Shown here piece after piece: positions 1 through 9,041 of a DNA stretch of 64,000 nucleotides (position 1 is the first letter of the stretch; each line of letters begins with the position of its first letter). The position numbers and the translations under genes were made by a program. The DNA lies in contig NZ_CP007451.1 in the NCBI RefSeq assembly GCF_000626635.1, forward strand, positions 1,240,001 to 1,304,000, read 5' to 3'. The DNA comes from Draconibacterium orientale (GTDB lineage Bacteria; Bacteroidota; Bacteroidia; Bacteroidales; Prolixibacteraceae). The notes below the pieces were generated by a model. The model was not told the origin of the DNA. It did not search any database and worked only from the letters and a program-made list of their open reading frames with translations.

Positions 1-110
1 ATAAGCACGCTACGAAAAACGTCTTCCAGCACGCTCATCATTGTAACCCTGTCAATGTTTTTCAGCTCCTTAAATTCGGCAAAAGTATCTATCAGGTTAA
101 TATTTTCCAT
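1..110 (-). CDS. nusA: NusA, N-terminal fragment (cut by window edge)
   Basis: The minus-strand frame from the ATG at 108-110 reads MENINLIDTFAEFKELKNID and runs off the window after about 36 codons. This is the conserved start of Bacteroidota NusA, the transcription elongation, termination and antitermination factor. It begins 11 bases after the rimP stop, which matches the widespread rimP-nusA(-infB) operon order. Only the beginning of the N-terminal RNA-polymerase-binding domain is visible. The call rests on the N-terminal sequence together with the rimP neighbour. Confidence 0.85.
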   Translation of the reverse strand, partial: MENINLIDTFAEFKELKNIDRVTMMSVLEDVFRSVL

Positions 111-121
111 CTTTCATCGCT

Positions 122-586
122 TTATTTAAATGAAATAACCGCTTTCGCACTTTTTATTTCGTCGTATTTTAAAATATGTTTTTTTACTACCATTTGCTTT
201 TTCTTGTGCCCCTCCACTTTTTCACGTTTCGAGGTTTCAAGTACTATGCCATCATCACTGTTTTCCAAAAGCAGCCCTTTCAATTTTTCATTGTCGGCTG
301 TTAAAACTTCAATTTCTTTGCCGGTATATTTTTCGTATTGTTGCTTTACTTTAAAACTCTCGGTTAGGCCCGGAGACGAAACCTGCAACGAAAAATCCTC
401 TTCATCCCTGTCGAGATTGTGCTCTACATTACGACTAACAGCAATACATTGTTCGATAGTAATGCCGTTAAATCCGTCAACGTACACATTAATGTCGTTG
501 GCCGAACTTATCGTCACATCAACAATAAACATCTCATCATCAAGACGTTCATTCACCAAATCTATTACTTTTTGTTTTGCTATCAT
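122..586 (-). CDS. rimP: Ribosome maturation factor RimP
   Basis: A 154-residue protein of the usual size, acting in 30S subunit maturation. The N-terminal domain has the family's pattern (MFIVDV, then INVYVDG, then CIAVSRNVEHNLDRDE and FSLQVSSPGL), followed by a small SH3-like C-terminal domain with basic KKK stretches. The frame is open up to 685, but I start at the ATG at 584-586 (MIAKQKVIDLVNERL). That matches where RimP proteins begin, and a good -7 promoter element (TATTTTTG on the minus strand, 655-662) lies inside the longer frame. It is first in an operon with nusA. Confidence 0.92.
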   Translation of the reverse strand: MIAKQKVIDLVNERLDDEMFIVDVTISSANDINVYVDGFNGITIEQCIAVSRNVEHNLDRDEEDFSLQVSSPGLTESFKVKQQYEKYTGKEIEVLTADNEKLKGLLLENSDDGIVLETSKREKVEGHKKKQMVVKKHILKYDEIKSAKAVISFK

Positions 587-654
587 TTCGTTGTATGTAA
601 CAAAATAGGGAACCAACGGTCCCCTAAAAATTTCGCTTTTTAGAAAATTCTCGG

Positions 655-662
655 CAAAAATA
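655..662 (-). promoter_or_regulatory. Promoter -7 element for rimP-nusA
   Basis: TATTTTTG on the minus strand fits the Bacteroidota -7 consensus TAnnTTTG. It lies about 70 bases upstream of the chosen rimP ATG. It argues against starting rimP at the upstream ATGs, which would sit at or before the transcription start. Confidence 0.5.
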
Positions 663-839
663 GTAATATTATCCAACATTAACAAATATACGCTCCTACA
701 TAAAATGCTGATTTTAAAGTAAAAAAATCATCAACCGCATTCTGTGCATAACAAATTCATTTTTACTTGCCTTTGCGTTTTATTTCCTAAAAAAAAGACT
801 GTCATTTGCATTAGCGAAAGTTTTATAGTTTTAATCCAA

Positions 840-2111
840 TTGAAAAACAGCACTGTGCAACAAGTCCAGCTTAATAAAAAGAAAATAATAAACGACCCCG
901 TTTTCGGATTTATCAACCTCCAGTCAGACATCATATTCGATCTGCTGGAACATCCTATATTTCAACGGCTTCGCTACATCAAGCAGCTGGGATTATCGTA
1001 CCTGGTATTTCCGGGAGCTAATCACACACGTTTCGAGCACGCCATTGGCACAGTACATTTAATGCGCCAGGCCATTTCGGTGCTAAAAATAAAGGGGCAC
1101 GAAATTACCGAAAAAGAAGCCGAAGCTGTTACCATAGCCATTTTATTGCACGATATTGGCCATGCTCCTTTTTCGCATGTGCTGGAAAATACGCTGGTAA
1201 ATATTTCGCACGAAGAAATTTCGCTGATGCTAATGCAGGAGTTAAACCAACAGTTTAACGGCAAACTTGATTTGGCCATTAAAGTTTTTACCAACAAATA
1301 CAAGAAACAGTTTTTGCACCAGCTTGTTGCCAGCCAACTGGATATGGACCGACTGGATTACCTGAGCCGTGACAGTTTTTTCACCGGCGTGGTTGAAGGC
1401 ACCATTGGTATCGATCGCATTATAAAAATGCTAAATGTGCACAACGACCAGCTGGTGGTTGATATAAAAGGAATTTACTCGATTGAAAAATTCCTGATCT
1501 CGCGACGACTGATGTATTGGCAGGTTTATTTGCACAAAACGGTTGTGGCTGCCGAATTCCTATTAATAAATGTGTTGAAACGTGCCCGGGAGATCATCAC
1601 AAACGGTGGCGAATTGTTTGTAACCCCCACCCTGAAAATTTTCTTAACAAACAATTTCACTCCTGAAGATTTTCATGCAAACATTAAAATACAAGGAAAA
1701 AATGTACTGCAGTGGTATACGCTGCTCGACGACAACGACATTTTGATCTCCATAAAAGAATGGCAAAATCATCCTGATCCGGTTTTGTCGGAAATGGCAA
1801 AAAGTATAAGCAACCGAAAATTGCCGCGTACAAAGTTCAGCGATAAACCTATTTCCCCAACCAAAGAGCAGAAGTATTTAAAGCAAATCGGAAAACAGTT
1901 GATTTCCGATCCTGAACTGGCAAAATACTTCCTGATGACAGGTGTTATATCCAACAACGCCTACAGCAAACACTACGAGAATATTTCGGTTTTATACAAG
2001 GATGGGACAGTGAAAGAAATCAACGATGCATCGGATATAAACTTGTCTGCACTCGCCAAAACGGTGAAGAAGTATTTTGTGTGTTATCCTAAAGAATTGG
2101 ACATTTACTAG
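840..2111 (+). CDS. HD-domain phosphohydrolase (COG1078, dNTPase-like)
   Basis: A roughly 423-residue cytosolic metal-dependent phosphohydrolase of the HD superfamily, in the group related to dGTPases and SAMHD1. It shows the motif order H..(x)..HD: HTRFEHAIGTVHL near residues 62-72 and AILLHDIGHAPFSH near 101-114. The later SQLDMDRLDYLSRD segment carries the distal Asp. No ATG precedes the conserved start (KIINDPVFGF). Candidate starts are TTG at 840, GTG at 855 and GTG at 744, and I give the TTG. The exact substrate is not visible; this group is usually assumed to act on nucleotides. lpxD follows after 36 bases but has its own promoter. Confidence 0.85.
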   Translation: MKNSTVQQVQLNKKKIINDPVFGFINLQSDIIFDLLEHPIFQRLRYIKQLGLSYLVFPGANHTRFEHAIGTVHLMRQAISVLKIKGHEITEKEAEAVTIAILLHDIGHAPFSHVLENTLVNISHEEISLMLMQELNQQFNGKLDLAIKVFTNKYKKQFLHQLVASQLDMDRLDYLSRDSFFTGVVEGTIGIDRIIKMLNVHNDQLVVDIKGIYSIEKFLISRRLMYWQVYLHKTVVAAEFLLINVLKRAREIITNGGELFVTPTLKIFLTNNFTPEDFHANIKIQGKNVLQWYTLLDDNDILISIKEWQNHPDPVLSEMAKSISNRKLPRTKFSDKPISPTKEQKYLKQIGKQLISDPELAKYFLMTGVISNNAYSKHYENISVLYKDGTVKEINDASDINLSALAKTVKKYFVCYPKELDIY

Positions 2112-2119
2112 TTAAAACC

Positions 2120-2127
2120 TATATTTG
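2120..2127 (+). promoter_or_regulatory. Promoter -7 element for lpxD operon
   Basis: TATATTTG matches TAnnTTTG exactly. A TTG at 2097-2099 sits 20 bases upstream as a -33 element, and the lpxD ATG is about 20 bases downstream. It should drive lpxD-lpxC/fabZ-lpxA. Confidence 0.6.
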
Positions 2128-2147
2128 CATCGCCAAAAAAACAGATA

Positions 2148-3185
2148 ATGGATTTTAAAGCTACGGATATCGCCTCTTTTTTGAATGGAGAAATTGTTGG
2201 TGATGGTGATGCAAGAGTATCAAATGTTTCAAAGATAGAGGACGGAAAACCAGGCACTTTGGCTTTCCTTGCCAATCCGAAATACGAGCACTACATTTAT
2301 GAAACCAAAGCCTCGGTGGTATTGGTTAATAAAAGTTTTTCTCCAAAAGAAGATATTTCAGCTACCCTGATAAAGGTTGATGATGCCTACCAGGCATTTG
2401 CATCGTTACTTGATTTGTATGTACAGGCAAAAGCCAGTATGAAACAGGGAATTGAACAACCTTGCTACATTGCAGAAAGTGCAACGCGTGGTGAAGACGG
2501 TTACGTTGGAGCCTTTGCCTACATAGGCAACAATGCTAAAATCGGGAATAACGTAAAAATATACCCGCAGGTACATGTTGGCGACAATGTTAAAATTGGC
2601 GACGATTGTATTCTTTACCCGGGCGCAAAAATTTACGACGATTGTGTTATCGGAAACCGCTGTATCATTCACTCTGGTGCGGTGATAGGCTCCGATGGTT
2701 TTGGTTTTGCCCCACAGAAGGACGGGACTTACAAAAAGATCCACCAAATTGGTAACGCCGTTTTGGAAGACGATGTGGAAATTGGCGCGAACACTACTAT
2801 CGACTGTGGCACAATGGAATCTACCATTATCAGAAAAGGCGTAAAACTCGACAACCTCATTCAAATCGCACATAATGTTGAAGTTGGCGAAAACACTGTT
2901 ATGGCTGCACAAACCGGAGTTTCCGGATCGGCCAAAATAGGTAAAAACTGTATGTTTGGCGGCCAGGTTGGTTTGGGTGGGCACATTACTATTGGCGATA
3001 ATGTTACGCTTGGTGCCCAGTCGGGCGTTGTTTCAAACCTTAAAAGTAATCAAACTCTTCTTGGCTCTCCGGCCATCGAAATCAGAACGGCCATGCGCGC
3101 CTATGTTCTTCTGAAAGACCTTCCGGAAATTCGCCGCGATGTGCTTCAATTAAAGAAAACAATCAATCCAGACAAAAAAAATTAA
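2148..3185 (+). CDS. lpxD: UDP-3-O-(3-hydroxyacyl)glucosamine N-acyltransferase LpxD
   Basis: A 345-residue acyltransferase for the third step of lipid A synthesis, adding a 3-hydroxyacyl chain from ACP to the 2-amino group. An N-terminal uridine-binding domain (about 1-100, with [21 protein letters not shown]) is followed by a long left-handed beta-helix of hexapeptide repeats (about 105-310, for example [20 protein letters not shown]). The likely catalytic His lies in [14 protein letters not shown]. Length and layout are normal. It is first of three co-directional lipid A genes, and lpxC-fabZ starts 18 bases after its stop. Confidence 0.96.
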   Translation: MDFKATDIASFLNGEIVGDGDARVSNVSKIEDGKPGTLAFLANPKYEHYIYETKASVVLVNKSFSPKEDISATLIKVDDAYQAFASLLDLYVQAKASMKQGIEQPCYIAESATRGEDGYVGAFAYIGNNAKIGNNVKIYPQVHVGDNVKIGDDCILYPGAKIYDDCVIGNRCIIHSGAVIGSDGFGFAPQKDGTYKKIHQIGNAVLEDDVEIGANTTIDCGTMESTIIRKGVKLDNLIQIAHNVEVGENTVMAAQTGVSGSAKIGKNCMFGGQVGLGGHITIGDNVTLGAQSGVVSNLKSNQTLLGSPAIEIRTAMRAYVLLKDLPEIRRDVLQLKKTINPDKKN

Positions 3186-3203
3186 GAAATATTTCACTTT
3201 TCA

Positions 3204-4583
3204 ATGGTTGTAAAACAAAAGACATTAGAAAACTCTTTTAAGATTGAGGGGAAAGGCTTGCATACCGGTGTTAATGTAACAATGAATTTTTTACCTGCAC
3301 CGGAGAACCATGGTTTTAAATTTAAACGTGTTGACCTGGAACACCAGCCAATTATTGACGCTGATGTAGACCTGGTAATCGACACTTCGCGAGGAACACT
3401 GCTTGAAAAAGATGGTGCACGCATAGGAACAATCGAACATGCACTTGCCGCCTTGGTGGGAATGGATCTCGACAACGTTCTTATTGAAGTAAATAACGAA
3501 GAAGCTCCGATTATCGACGGAAGCTCGAAATATTTTGTTGAGGCCATTGAGAAAGCGGGCGTTGCTGAACAGGAAGCGGAACGCGATTATTTCGAGATCA
3601 GCGAAAAAATCGAGATGTTCGACGAAAAGTCAGGCTCGCACATCATTGCGCTACCCGACAACGACTACAGTTTAAATGTAATGATCTCGTTTCCGTCGGC
3701 AGTGCTGAACAATCAATACGCTACGCTCGAGTCAATTAAGGATTTCAAAACAGAAATAGCCGAGTGCAGAACGTTTGTTTTCCTTCGCGAGATTGAATTT
3801 CTGCTCAGCCACAACCTTATTAAAGGCGGCGATTTAAATAATGCAATTGTAATTATTGATAAAGAAGTAAGCCAGGACGAACTCGACCGTTTGGCCGATC
3901 TTACCAACCATCCGCGTGTTGAAGTAAAACCACAGGGTATTTTAAATAACCTCGACCTTCATTTCGACAACGAATGTGCTCGCCACAAATTGCTTGATGT
4001 AGTTGGCGACCTGGCTTTGCTGGGCAAGCGTATCAAAGGCAGAATTATTGCATCGAAGCCAGGACACGGGCCAAACACCATGTTTGCCGCCACCCTGAAA
4101 AAGCAGTTAAAAAAAGAGGCTGATGCGGCTCCAAAATGTAATCCGAACGACGAGCCATTAATGGACGTTAACCGAATCCGGGAGCTACTTCCGCATCGTT
4201 ACCCGTTTTTATTGGTTGACAAAGTAGTTTGCATTCACGAGGATGAAATTATTGGTATTAAAAACGTTACGGTAAACGAGCCTTTCTTCCAGGGGCATTT
4301 CCCCGACGAACCGGTAATGCCGGGTGTATTACTGGTTGAAGCTATGGCCCAGTGTGGAGGATTACTCGTGTTAAGCAAGCAGGAAGGGCAATTTTCAACC
4401 TACTTTATTCGAATTGACAATGTTAAATTCAGAAAAAAAGTTGTTCCGGGCGACACACTGATTTTTAAATTAAAATTAACTTCGCCGATTAGAAGAGGAA
4501 TTGCCAACATGAAAGGCACAACATATGTTGGTGATAAAATTGTTGCCGAAGGAGAATTTATGGCGCAGATTGTAAAAAAATAG
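3204..4583 (+). CDS. lpxC-fabZ: Bifunctional LpxC-FabZ fusion
   Basis: A 459-residue fusion. Residues 1 to about 300 are LpxC, the zinc deacetylase that commits UDP-acyl-GlcNAc to lipid A, with metal ligands at H79 (IGTIEHALAAL), H261 and D265 (HKLLDVVGD) and a catalytic-region His at 288 (GHGPNT). Residues about 318-459 are FabZ, the 3-hydroxyacyl-ACP dehydratase of fatty acid synthesis, with the hot-dog active-site motif GHFPDEPVMPGVLLVEAMAQ (His365, Glu379). The two activities compete for the same hydroxyacyl-ACP pool. This fusion is known and characteristic of Bacteroidota. It sits between lpxD and lpxA. Confidence 0.97.
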   Translation: MVVKQKTLENSFKIEGKGLHTGVNVTMNFLPAPENHGFKFKRVDLEHQPIIDADVDLVIDTSRGTLLEKDGARIGTIEHALAALVGMDLDNVLIEVNNEEAPIIDGSSKYFVEAIEKAGVAEQEAERDYFEISEKIEMFDEKSGSHIIALPDNDYSLNVMISFPSAVLNNQYATLESIKDFKTEIAECRTFVFLREIEFLLSHNLIKGGDLNNAIVIIDKEVSQDELDRLADLTNHPRVEVKPQGILNNLDLHFDNECARHKLLDVVGDLALLGKRIKGRIIASKPGHGPNTMFAATLKKQLKKEADAAPKCNPNDEPLMDVNRIRELLPHRYPFLLVDKVVCIHEDEIIGIKNVTVNEPFFQGHFPDEPVMPGVLLVEAMAQCGGLLVLSKQEGQFSTYFIRIDNVKFRKKVVPGDTLIFKLKLTSPIRRGIANMKGTTYVGDKIVAEGEFMAQIVKK

Positions 4584-4611
4584 AAATTAAAAGACAGTTA
4601 AAAAGTATAGA

Positions 4612-5394
4612 ATGAAACAACCATTAGCTTATGTCCATCCCGATGCAAAAGTTGCTGATAATGTAGTTATCGAGCCTTTTGTTTCAATTGATCATGATGT
4701 TGTAATCGGTGAAGGGACAAGAATTGGTTCGAGCGTAACGATTTTACCCGGAACCCGCATTGGAAAGAATTGCAAGATTTTTCCTGGTGCTGTAATTGGT
4801 GCTGCACCTCAGGATTTAAAGTTCCAGGGCGAATATTCAACCGTTGAAATTGGCGACAACAACACCATTCGCGAGTTTGTGACTATTAACAGAGGAACCT
4901 CGGCAAAAGGAAAAACTGTTATTGGAAACAACAACCTTTTAATGGCTTATGTACACGTTGCTCACGATTGTAAAGTTGGTAATAACATTATTTTAGTGAA
5001 CAATGTACAATTGGCCGGCGAGGTACAGGTTGATGACTGGGCCATCCTTGGTGGCATGTCTGCCGTTCACCAGTTTGTAAGAATCGGATCGCACGTTATG
5101 ATTTCGGGCGGTTCGTTGGTTCGTAAAGACGTTCCTCCTTTTATTAAAGCAGGTCGCGAACCACTTTCATACGTTGGTATTAACTCAATTGGTTTACGCC
5201 GCCGCCAGTACAACAACGATAAAATTCGTGAAGTACAGGACATTTACCGTTACATCTACCAAAAAGGATTGAATACGGCACAGGCTGTTGAAATTATTGA
5301 GGCAGAAATGGCGGCAACTCCTGAGCGCGATGAAGTTTTACTTTTTGTAAAAGACTCGAAACGTGGTATTATCCGTGGTTATTTCCCGGATTAA
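4612..5394 (+). CDS. lpxA: UDP-N-acetylglucosamine O-acyltransferase LpxA
   Basis: A 260-residue protein of normal family length, catalysing the first step of lipid A synthesis: transfer of a 3-hydroxyacyl chain from ACP to the 3-OH of UDP-GlcNAc. The N-terminal two thirds are hexapeptide-repeat beta-helix, and the catalytic His lies in MAYVHVAHDCKVGNN (about residues 107-120). A C-terminal helical domain follows (GLRRRQYNNDKIREVQDIYR). It is the last gene of the lpxD operon, 28 bases after lpxC-fabZ, and is followed by a strong terminator. Confidence 0.97.
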   Translation: MKQPLAYVHPDAKVADNVVIEPFVSIDHDVVIGEGTRIGSSVTILPGTRIGKNCKIFPGAVIGAAPQDLKFQGEYSTVEIGDNNTIREFVTINRGTSAKGKTVIGNNNLLMAYVHVAHDCKVGNNIILVNNVQLAGEVQVDDWAILGGMSAVHQFVRIGSHVMISGGSLVRKDVPPFIKAGREPLSYVGINSIGLRRRQYNNDKIREVQDIYRYIYQKGLNTAQAVEIIEAEMAATPERDEVLLFVKDSKRGIIRGYFPD

Positions 5395-5424
5395 TTACCA
5401 TTCAAAAAAATATCAATTAAAAAA

Positions 5425-5453
5425 TGCCACCGGATTTCCGATGGCATTTTTTT
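5425..5453. terminator. Bidirectional terminator between lpxA and thiL
   Basis: A 9-bp stem with one mismatch (TGCCACCGG against CCGATGGCA, 5425-5446) is flanked by an A-run and a T-run. It lies between the convergent stops of lpxA and thiL and can serve both strands. Confidence 0.85.
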
Positions 5454-5467
5454 ATTATTGTTTATTA

Positions 5468-6508
5468 CTATAATTTCCCGTGGTTCCAGCCCTGGGCTTC
5501 CAGCGGAATTGACGAGCCACCTGTTGTTTGCAGATTTACGCCTTCCCCCGCCTCTGTCATGTGACCGATAACAGTAAAATCAGGATCATTTTTTATTTTC
5601 TCATAATCCTCTAACGGCAGTGTAAACAACAGTTCGTAATCTTCGCCACCGTTCAAAGCTGCCACCAAAGGATTAATATTTAACTCCTCGGCCATTTGTT
5701 TGGTTTGGTAATCCATCGGTACTTTATCTTCAAACAAACTGCAACCAACGCCCGAGTTTTTGCACAAATGCATAATTTCCGACGACAAACCATCCGAAAT
5801 ATCGATCATCGAAGTAGGTTTTATTCCCAGTCGTTTAAATGCCGCAATAATATCGCCCCTGGCCTCGGGTTTTAACTGGCGCTCCAGAATATAATCGTAA
5901 CCATCCAGTTTGGGCCGCATATTCTCGTTCACTTTAAAAACTTCATTTTCGCGCTCCAACAACTGAAGTCCCATATAGGCGCCCCCCAAATCGCCCGACA
6001 CACACAAAATGTCGTTTGGTTTTGCACCGCTTCGCATTACAATATCGCCTTTTTCAGCTTCGCCAATAGCTGTAATACTCAACGTTAATCCGGTTAACGA
6101 ACTGGTAGTGTCGCCACCTACCAAATCAACTTTATACTGCTCGCAGGCCAGGTGAATTCCTTCGTACAATTCCTCCAAAGCTTCTACCGAAAATTTACCG
6201 GAAACCGCCATGCTTACCGTTACCTGTTTGGGTATAGCATTCATGGCAAAAATGTCCGATAAATTCACCACCACAGCCTTGTAGCCAAGGTGCTTCAACG
6301 GAACATACATCAGGTTAAAATGAATCCCTTCAGTTAGCAGATCAGACGATACAACAACTTGTTTTTCTTTAAAATCAAGAATGGCTGCATCGTCGCCAAC
6401 TCCTTTAACCGTGCTCTCGTTTTTTATCGTTATCGCTTTCGTTAACCGGTCAATTAATCCAAATTCTCCCAGCTCTGAAATATTCGTTTGTTTTCTTTCT
6501 TTATTCAT
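5468..6508 (-). CDS. thiL: Thiamine-monophosphate kinase ThiL
   Basis: A 346-residue kinase that phosphorylates thiamine monophosphate to the active cofactor thiamine diphosphate. It has the AIR-synthase-like fold with metal/ATP motifs VKGVGDDAAIL near the N-terminus, DLVGGDTTSS in the middle, and DISDGLSSEIMHLC plus NGGEDYELLFTLP in the C-terminal half. The frame is open to 6544, but the start at 6508 (MNKERKQTNISELGEFGLI) fits the family and leaves room for the promoter at 6555-6562. It is divergent from the suf operon and convergent with lpxA. Confidence 0.94.
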   Translation of the reverse strand: MNKERKQTNISELGEFGLIDRLTKAITIKNESTVKGVGDDAAILDFKEKQVVVSSDLLTEGIHFNLMYVPLKHLGYKAVVVNLSDIFAMNAIPKQVTVSMAVSGKFSVEALEELYEGIHLACEQYKVDLVGGDTTSSLTGLTLSITAIGEAEKGDIVMRSGAKPNDILCVSGDLGGAYMGLQLLERENEVFKVNENMRPKLDGYDYILERQLKPEARGDIIAAFKRLGIKPTSMIDISDGLSSEIMHLCKNSGVGCSLFEDKVPMDYQTKQMAEELNINPLVAALNGGEDYELLFTLPLEDYEKIKNDPDFTVIGHMTEAGEGVNLQTTGGSSIPLEAQGWNHGKL

Positions 6509-6554
6509 TGTTAATAAAAGACAAATTGGTATGTTTTTATACACTTTTCACCTG

Positions 6555-6562
6555 CAAAAGTA
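6555..6562 (-). promoter_or_regulatory. Promoter -7 element for thiL
   Basis: TACTTTTG on the minus strand fits TAnnTTTG, about 47 bases before the thiL ATG. It is nearly back-to-back with the sufB promoter at 6575-6582. Confidence 0.55.
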
Positions 6563-6574
6563 CCTATAGTTTTA

Positions 6575-6582
6575 TATCTTTG
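6575..6582 (+). promoter_or_regulatory. Promoter -7 element for the suf operon
   Basis: TATCTTTG is an exact match to TAnnTTTG. Transcription from here would give sufB an untranslated leader of nearly 190 bases. The leader contains an inverted repeat (6639-6646 with 6700-6707). Confidence 0.6.
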
Positions 6583-6638
6583 CAATTTATACGTGAACAG
6601 GAACAAAAAAGCGTTGTTATTTAATCGAAATTGCTGTT

Positions 6639-6707
6639 ATTTATGGCATTATGCTTCGGGAATTAAAGGAGTAGAAATACCAGCGAAAACATTCCGGCAC
6701 CATAAAT
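6639..6707 (+). promoter_or_regulatory. Possible structured leader of sufB
   Basis: ATTTATGG (6639-6646) can pair with CCATAAAT (6700-6707), and a nested CGGGAA can pair with TTCC, enclosing most of the leader between promoter and sufB. No ORF of note lies in it. A regulatory role is inference only. Confidence 0.3.
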
Positions 6708-6778
6708 GAGATGAGTAGCAAGCTTTAAAAGAGACGCAAATTTTTTAATCATTCAAGAGAGAGAAAGAGAGTCAGAAA

Positions 6779-8224
6779 ATGGAAGAACAAGATAAAATAT
6801 TGAATGACGTAACGCAAGGCGAATACAAATACGGTTTTATTACCAATATTGAAACTGAAATTATCGACAAAGGCCTTAATGAAGACGTAATTCGTTTAAT
6901 ATCTGCCAAAAAGGAAGAACCGGAATTCATGCTGAATTTCAGGCTGGAAGCTTACCGGAAATGGCTGAAAATGAAAATGCCGAACTGGGCTTATTTAAAA
7001 GTTCCGCCCATCGATTTTCAAGCAATAAGTTATTACGCGGCCCCAAAAAAAGGCCCAAAATATGAAAGTCTGGACGAGGTTGATCCGGAACTGCTGGACA
7101 CCTTTAACAAGCTGGGAATTCCGCTTGAAGAGCAGAAACAACTGGCAGGTGTTGCTGTTGATGCTGTAATCGACTCGGTTTCGGTAAAAACAACTTTCAA
7201 AGAAACGCTGGCCGAAAAAGGAATCATATTCTGTTCGTTCTCGGAAGCAGTAAAAGATCATCCTGATTTAGTAAAAAAATACCTGGGGCAAGCCGTACCT
7301 GTTGCCGACAACTATTTTGCAGCTTTGAATTCAGCTGTATTTAGCGATGGCTCGTTCTGCTACATTCCGAAAGGCGTTCGCTGCCCGATGGAATTGTCAA
7401 CTTATTTCAGGATAAACGCAGCCAACACCGGGCAGTTTGAGCGTACACTTATTGTGGCCGACGACGACAGTTACGTAAGTTACCTCGAAGGTTGTACCGC
7501 ACCAATGCGCGACGAAAATCAGTTGCACGCGGCAGTTGTTGAAATTATTGCACTCGATCGAGCTGAGGTAAAATATTCAACCGTACAAAACTGGTATCCC
7601 GGAGATAAAAACGGAAAAGGCGGTATTTACAACTTTGTTACAAAACGCGGCATTTGTCGTGGCGTATCGTCAAAAATCAGCTGGACACAGGTTGAAACCG
7701 GATCGGCAATCACCTGGAAATACCCAAGTTGTATTTTGATGGGCGACAATTCAATCGGTGAGTTCAACTCGGTGGCAGTTACCAACAACCATCAGCAGGC
7801 CGACACCGGATCGAAAATGATCCACATCGGGCGCAACACCAAATCAACAATTGTATCGAAAGGTATTTCGGCCGGTAAAAGTGAAAACTCGTACCGTGGT
7901 TTGGTAAAAGTAATGCCAAAAGCCACCAACTCGCGAAACTTCTCGCAGTGTGATTCGTTGCTTTTGAACGACACTTGCGGGGCGCACACTTTCCCGTACA
8001 TCGAAGTGGGGAATAAATCGTCGGTTGTGGAGCACGAGGCAACAACATCGAAAATTGGTGAAGACCAGATTTTCTATTGTAACCAGCGTGGAATCGACAC
8101 TGAAACTGCAATTGGAATGATTGTGAACGGTTATGCAAAAGAAGTGCTGAACAAACTTCCGATGGAATTTGCCGTTGAAGCCCAAAAGCTGCTGCAAATT
8201 AGTCTTGAAGGTAGTGTAGGATAA
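6779..8224 (+). CDS. sufB: Fe-S cluster assembly scaffold SufB
   Basis: A 481-residue SufB, the scaffold on which the SufBCD complex builds nascent Fe-S clusters in the cytosol. It has the typical right-handed beta-helix core: [44 protein letters not shown] and [33 protein letters not shown]. The conserved C-terminal part has [27 protein letters not shown]. Length is normal. It heads the sufBCD(-S) cluster, with sufC 63 bases downstream. Confidence 0.97.
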   Translation: MEEQDKILNDVTQGEYKYGFITNIETEIIDKGLNEDVIRLISAKKEEPEFMLNFRLEAYRKWLKMKMPNWAYLKVPPIDFQAISYYAAPKKGPKYESLDEVDPELLDTFNKLGIPLEEQKQLAGVAVDAVIDSVSVKTTFKETLAEKGIIFCSFSEAVKDHPDLVKKYLGQAVPVADNYFAALNSAVFSDGSFCYIPKGVRCPMELSTYFRINAANTGQFERTLIVADDDSYVSYLEGCTAPMRDENQLHAAVVEIIALDRAEVKYSTVQNWYPGDKNGKGGIYNFVTKRGICRGVSSKISWTQVETGSAITWKYPSCILMGDNSIGEFNSVAVTNNHQQADTGSKMIHIGRNTKSTIVSKGISAGKSENSYRGLVKVMPKATNSRNFSQCDSLLLNDTCGAHTFPYIEVGNKSSVVEHEATTSKIGEDQIFYCNQRGIDTETAIGMIVNGYAKEVLNKLPMEFAVEAQKLLQISLEGSVG

Positions 8225-8287
8225 ACAAATTTTAAATAACTCAGGGCGAGAGTTCAAGCTCTTTCCCGCAACAGTATAGGATTAAAG

Positions 8288-9040
8288 ATGTTAAAAATTA
8301 AAGACTTATATGCTTCCGTCGAAGGAATGGAAATCCTGAAGGGAATCAATCTTGAAGTTAAACCCGGCGAAGTTCATGCGATTATGGGACCTAACGGTTC
8401 AGGAAAAAGTACACTTGCCAACGTACTTGCCGGCAAAGAAGAATATGAAGTTACACACGGAGAAGTTATTTACGAAGGGGAAGATCTTCTGGAAAAATCT
8501 CCTGAAGATCGTGCCAAGGACGGAATCTTTTTAAGTTTCCAATACCCGGTCGAAATTCCTGGCGTACCGATGGTAAACTTCCTGAAAACTTCGGTTAACG
8601 CACACCGTAAGCACAAAGGACTAAAAGAACTTACTGCCGGCGAGTTCCTGAAACTGATGCGTGAAAAAATGGATTTGGTTGATATGCATACCAAATTGAC
8701 CAACCGCTCGGTAAACGAAGGATTCTCGGGTGGCGAGAAAAAGAAAAACGAGATTTTCCAGATGGCACTGCTCGAGCCGAAACTGGCAATACTTGATGAA
8801 ACCGATTCAGGACTTGATATCGACGCATTAAAAACAGTGGCCAACGGAGTTAACGCGCTAAAATCGCCCGAAAGAGCAACAATTGTAGTAACCCACTACC
8901 AGCGCCTGCTCGATTATATTGTACCCGATTTTGTGCATATTCTTTACAAGGGAAAAATTGTGAAAACGGCAGGAAAAGAACTCGCTCTTCATCTGGAAGA
9001 AAAAGGGTACGACTGGATTAAATCAGAAAACGGAAATTAA
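8288..9040 (+). CDS. sufC: Fe-S assembly ATPase SufC
   Basis: A 250-residue ABC-type ATPase that drives the SufBCD scaffold. Walker A is GPNGSGKST (residues 34-42), the Q-loop is in SFQYPVEIPGV, the ABC signature is FSGGEKKKNEI and Walker B is LAILDETDSGLD. The family-specific HYQRLLDYI follows with the switch His. It sits between sufB and sufD, with only one base between its stop and the sufD ATG, so the two are probably co-translated. Confidence 0.97.
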   Translation: MLKIKDLYASVEGMEILKGINLEVKPGEVHAIMGPNGSGKSTLANVLAGKEEYEVTHGEVIYEGEDLLEKSPEDRAKDGIFLSFQYPVEIPGVPMVNFLKTSVNAHRKHKGLKELTAGEFLKLMREKMDLVDMHTKLTNRSVNEGFSGGEKKKNEIFQMALLEPKLAILDETDSGLDIDALKTVANGVNALKSPERATIVVTHYQRLLDYIVPDFVHILYKGKIVKTAGKELALHLEEKGYDWIKSENGN

Positions 9041-9041
9041 C

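Noticed and set aside
744..839. N-terminal extension of the HD-domain protein from the GTG at 744
   Set aside because: The extra residues are hydrophobic/basic and unlike the family, and the conserved start lies near residue 43 of that frame; not fully excluded.
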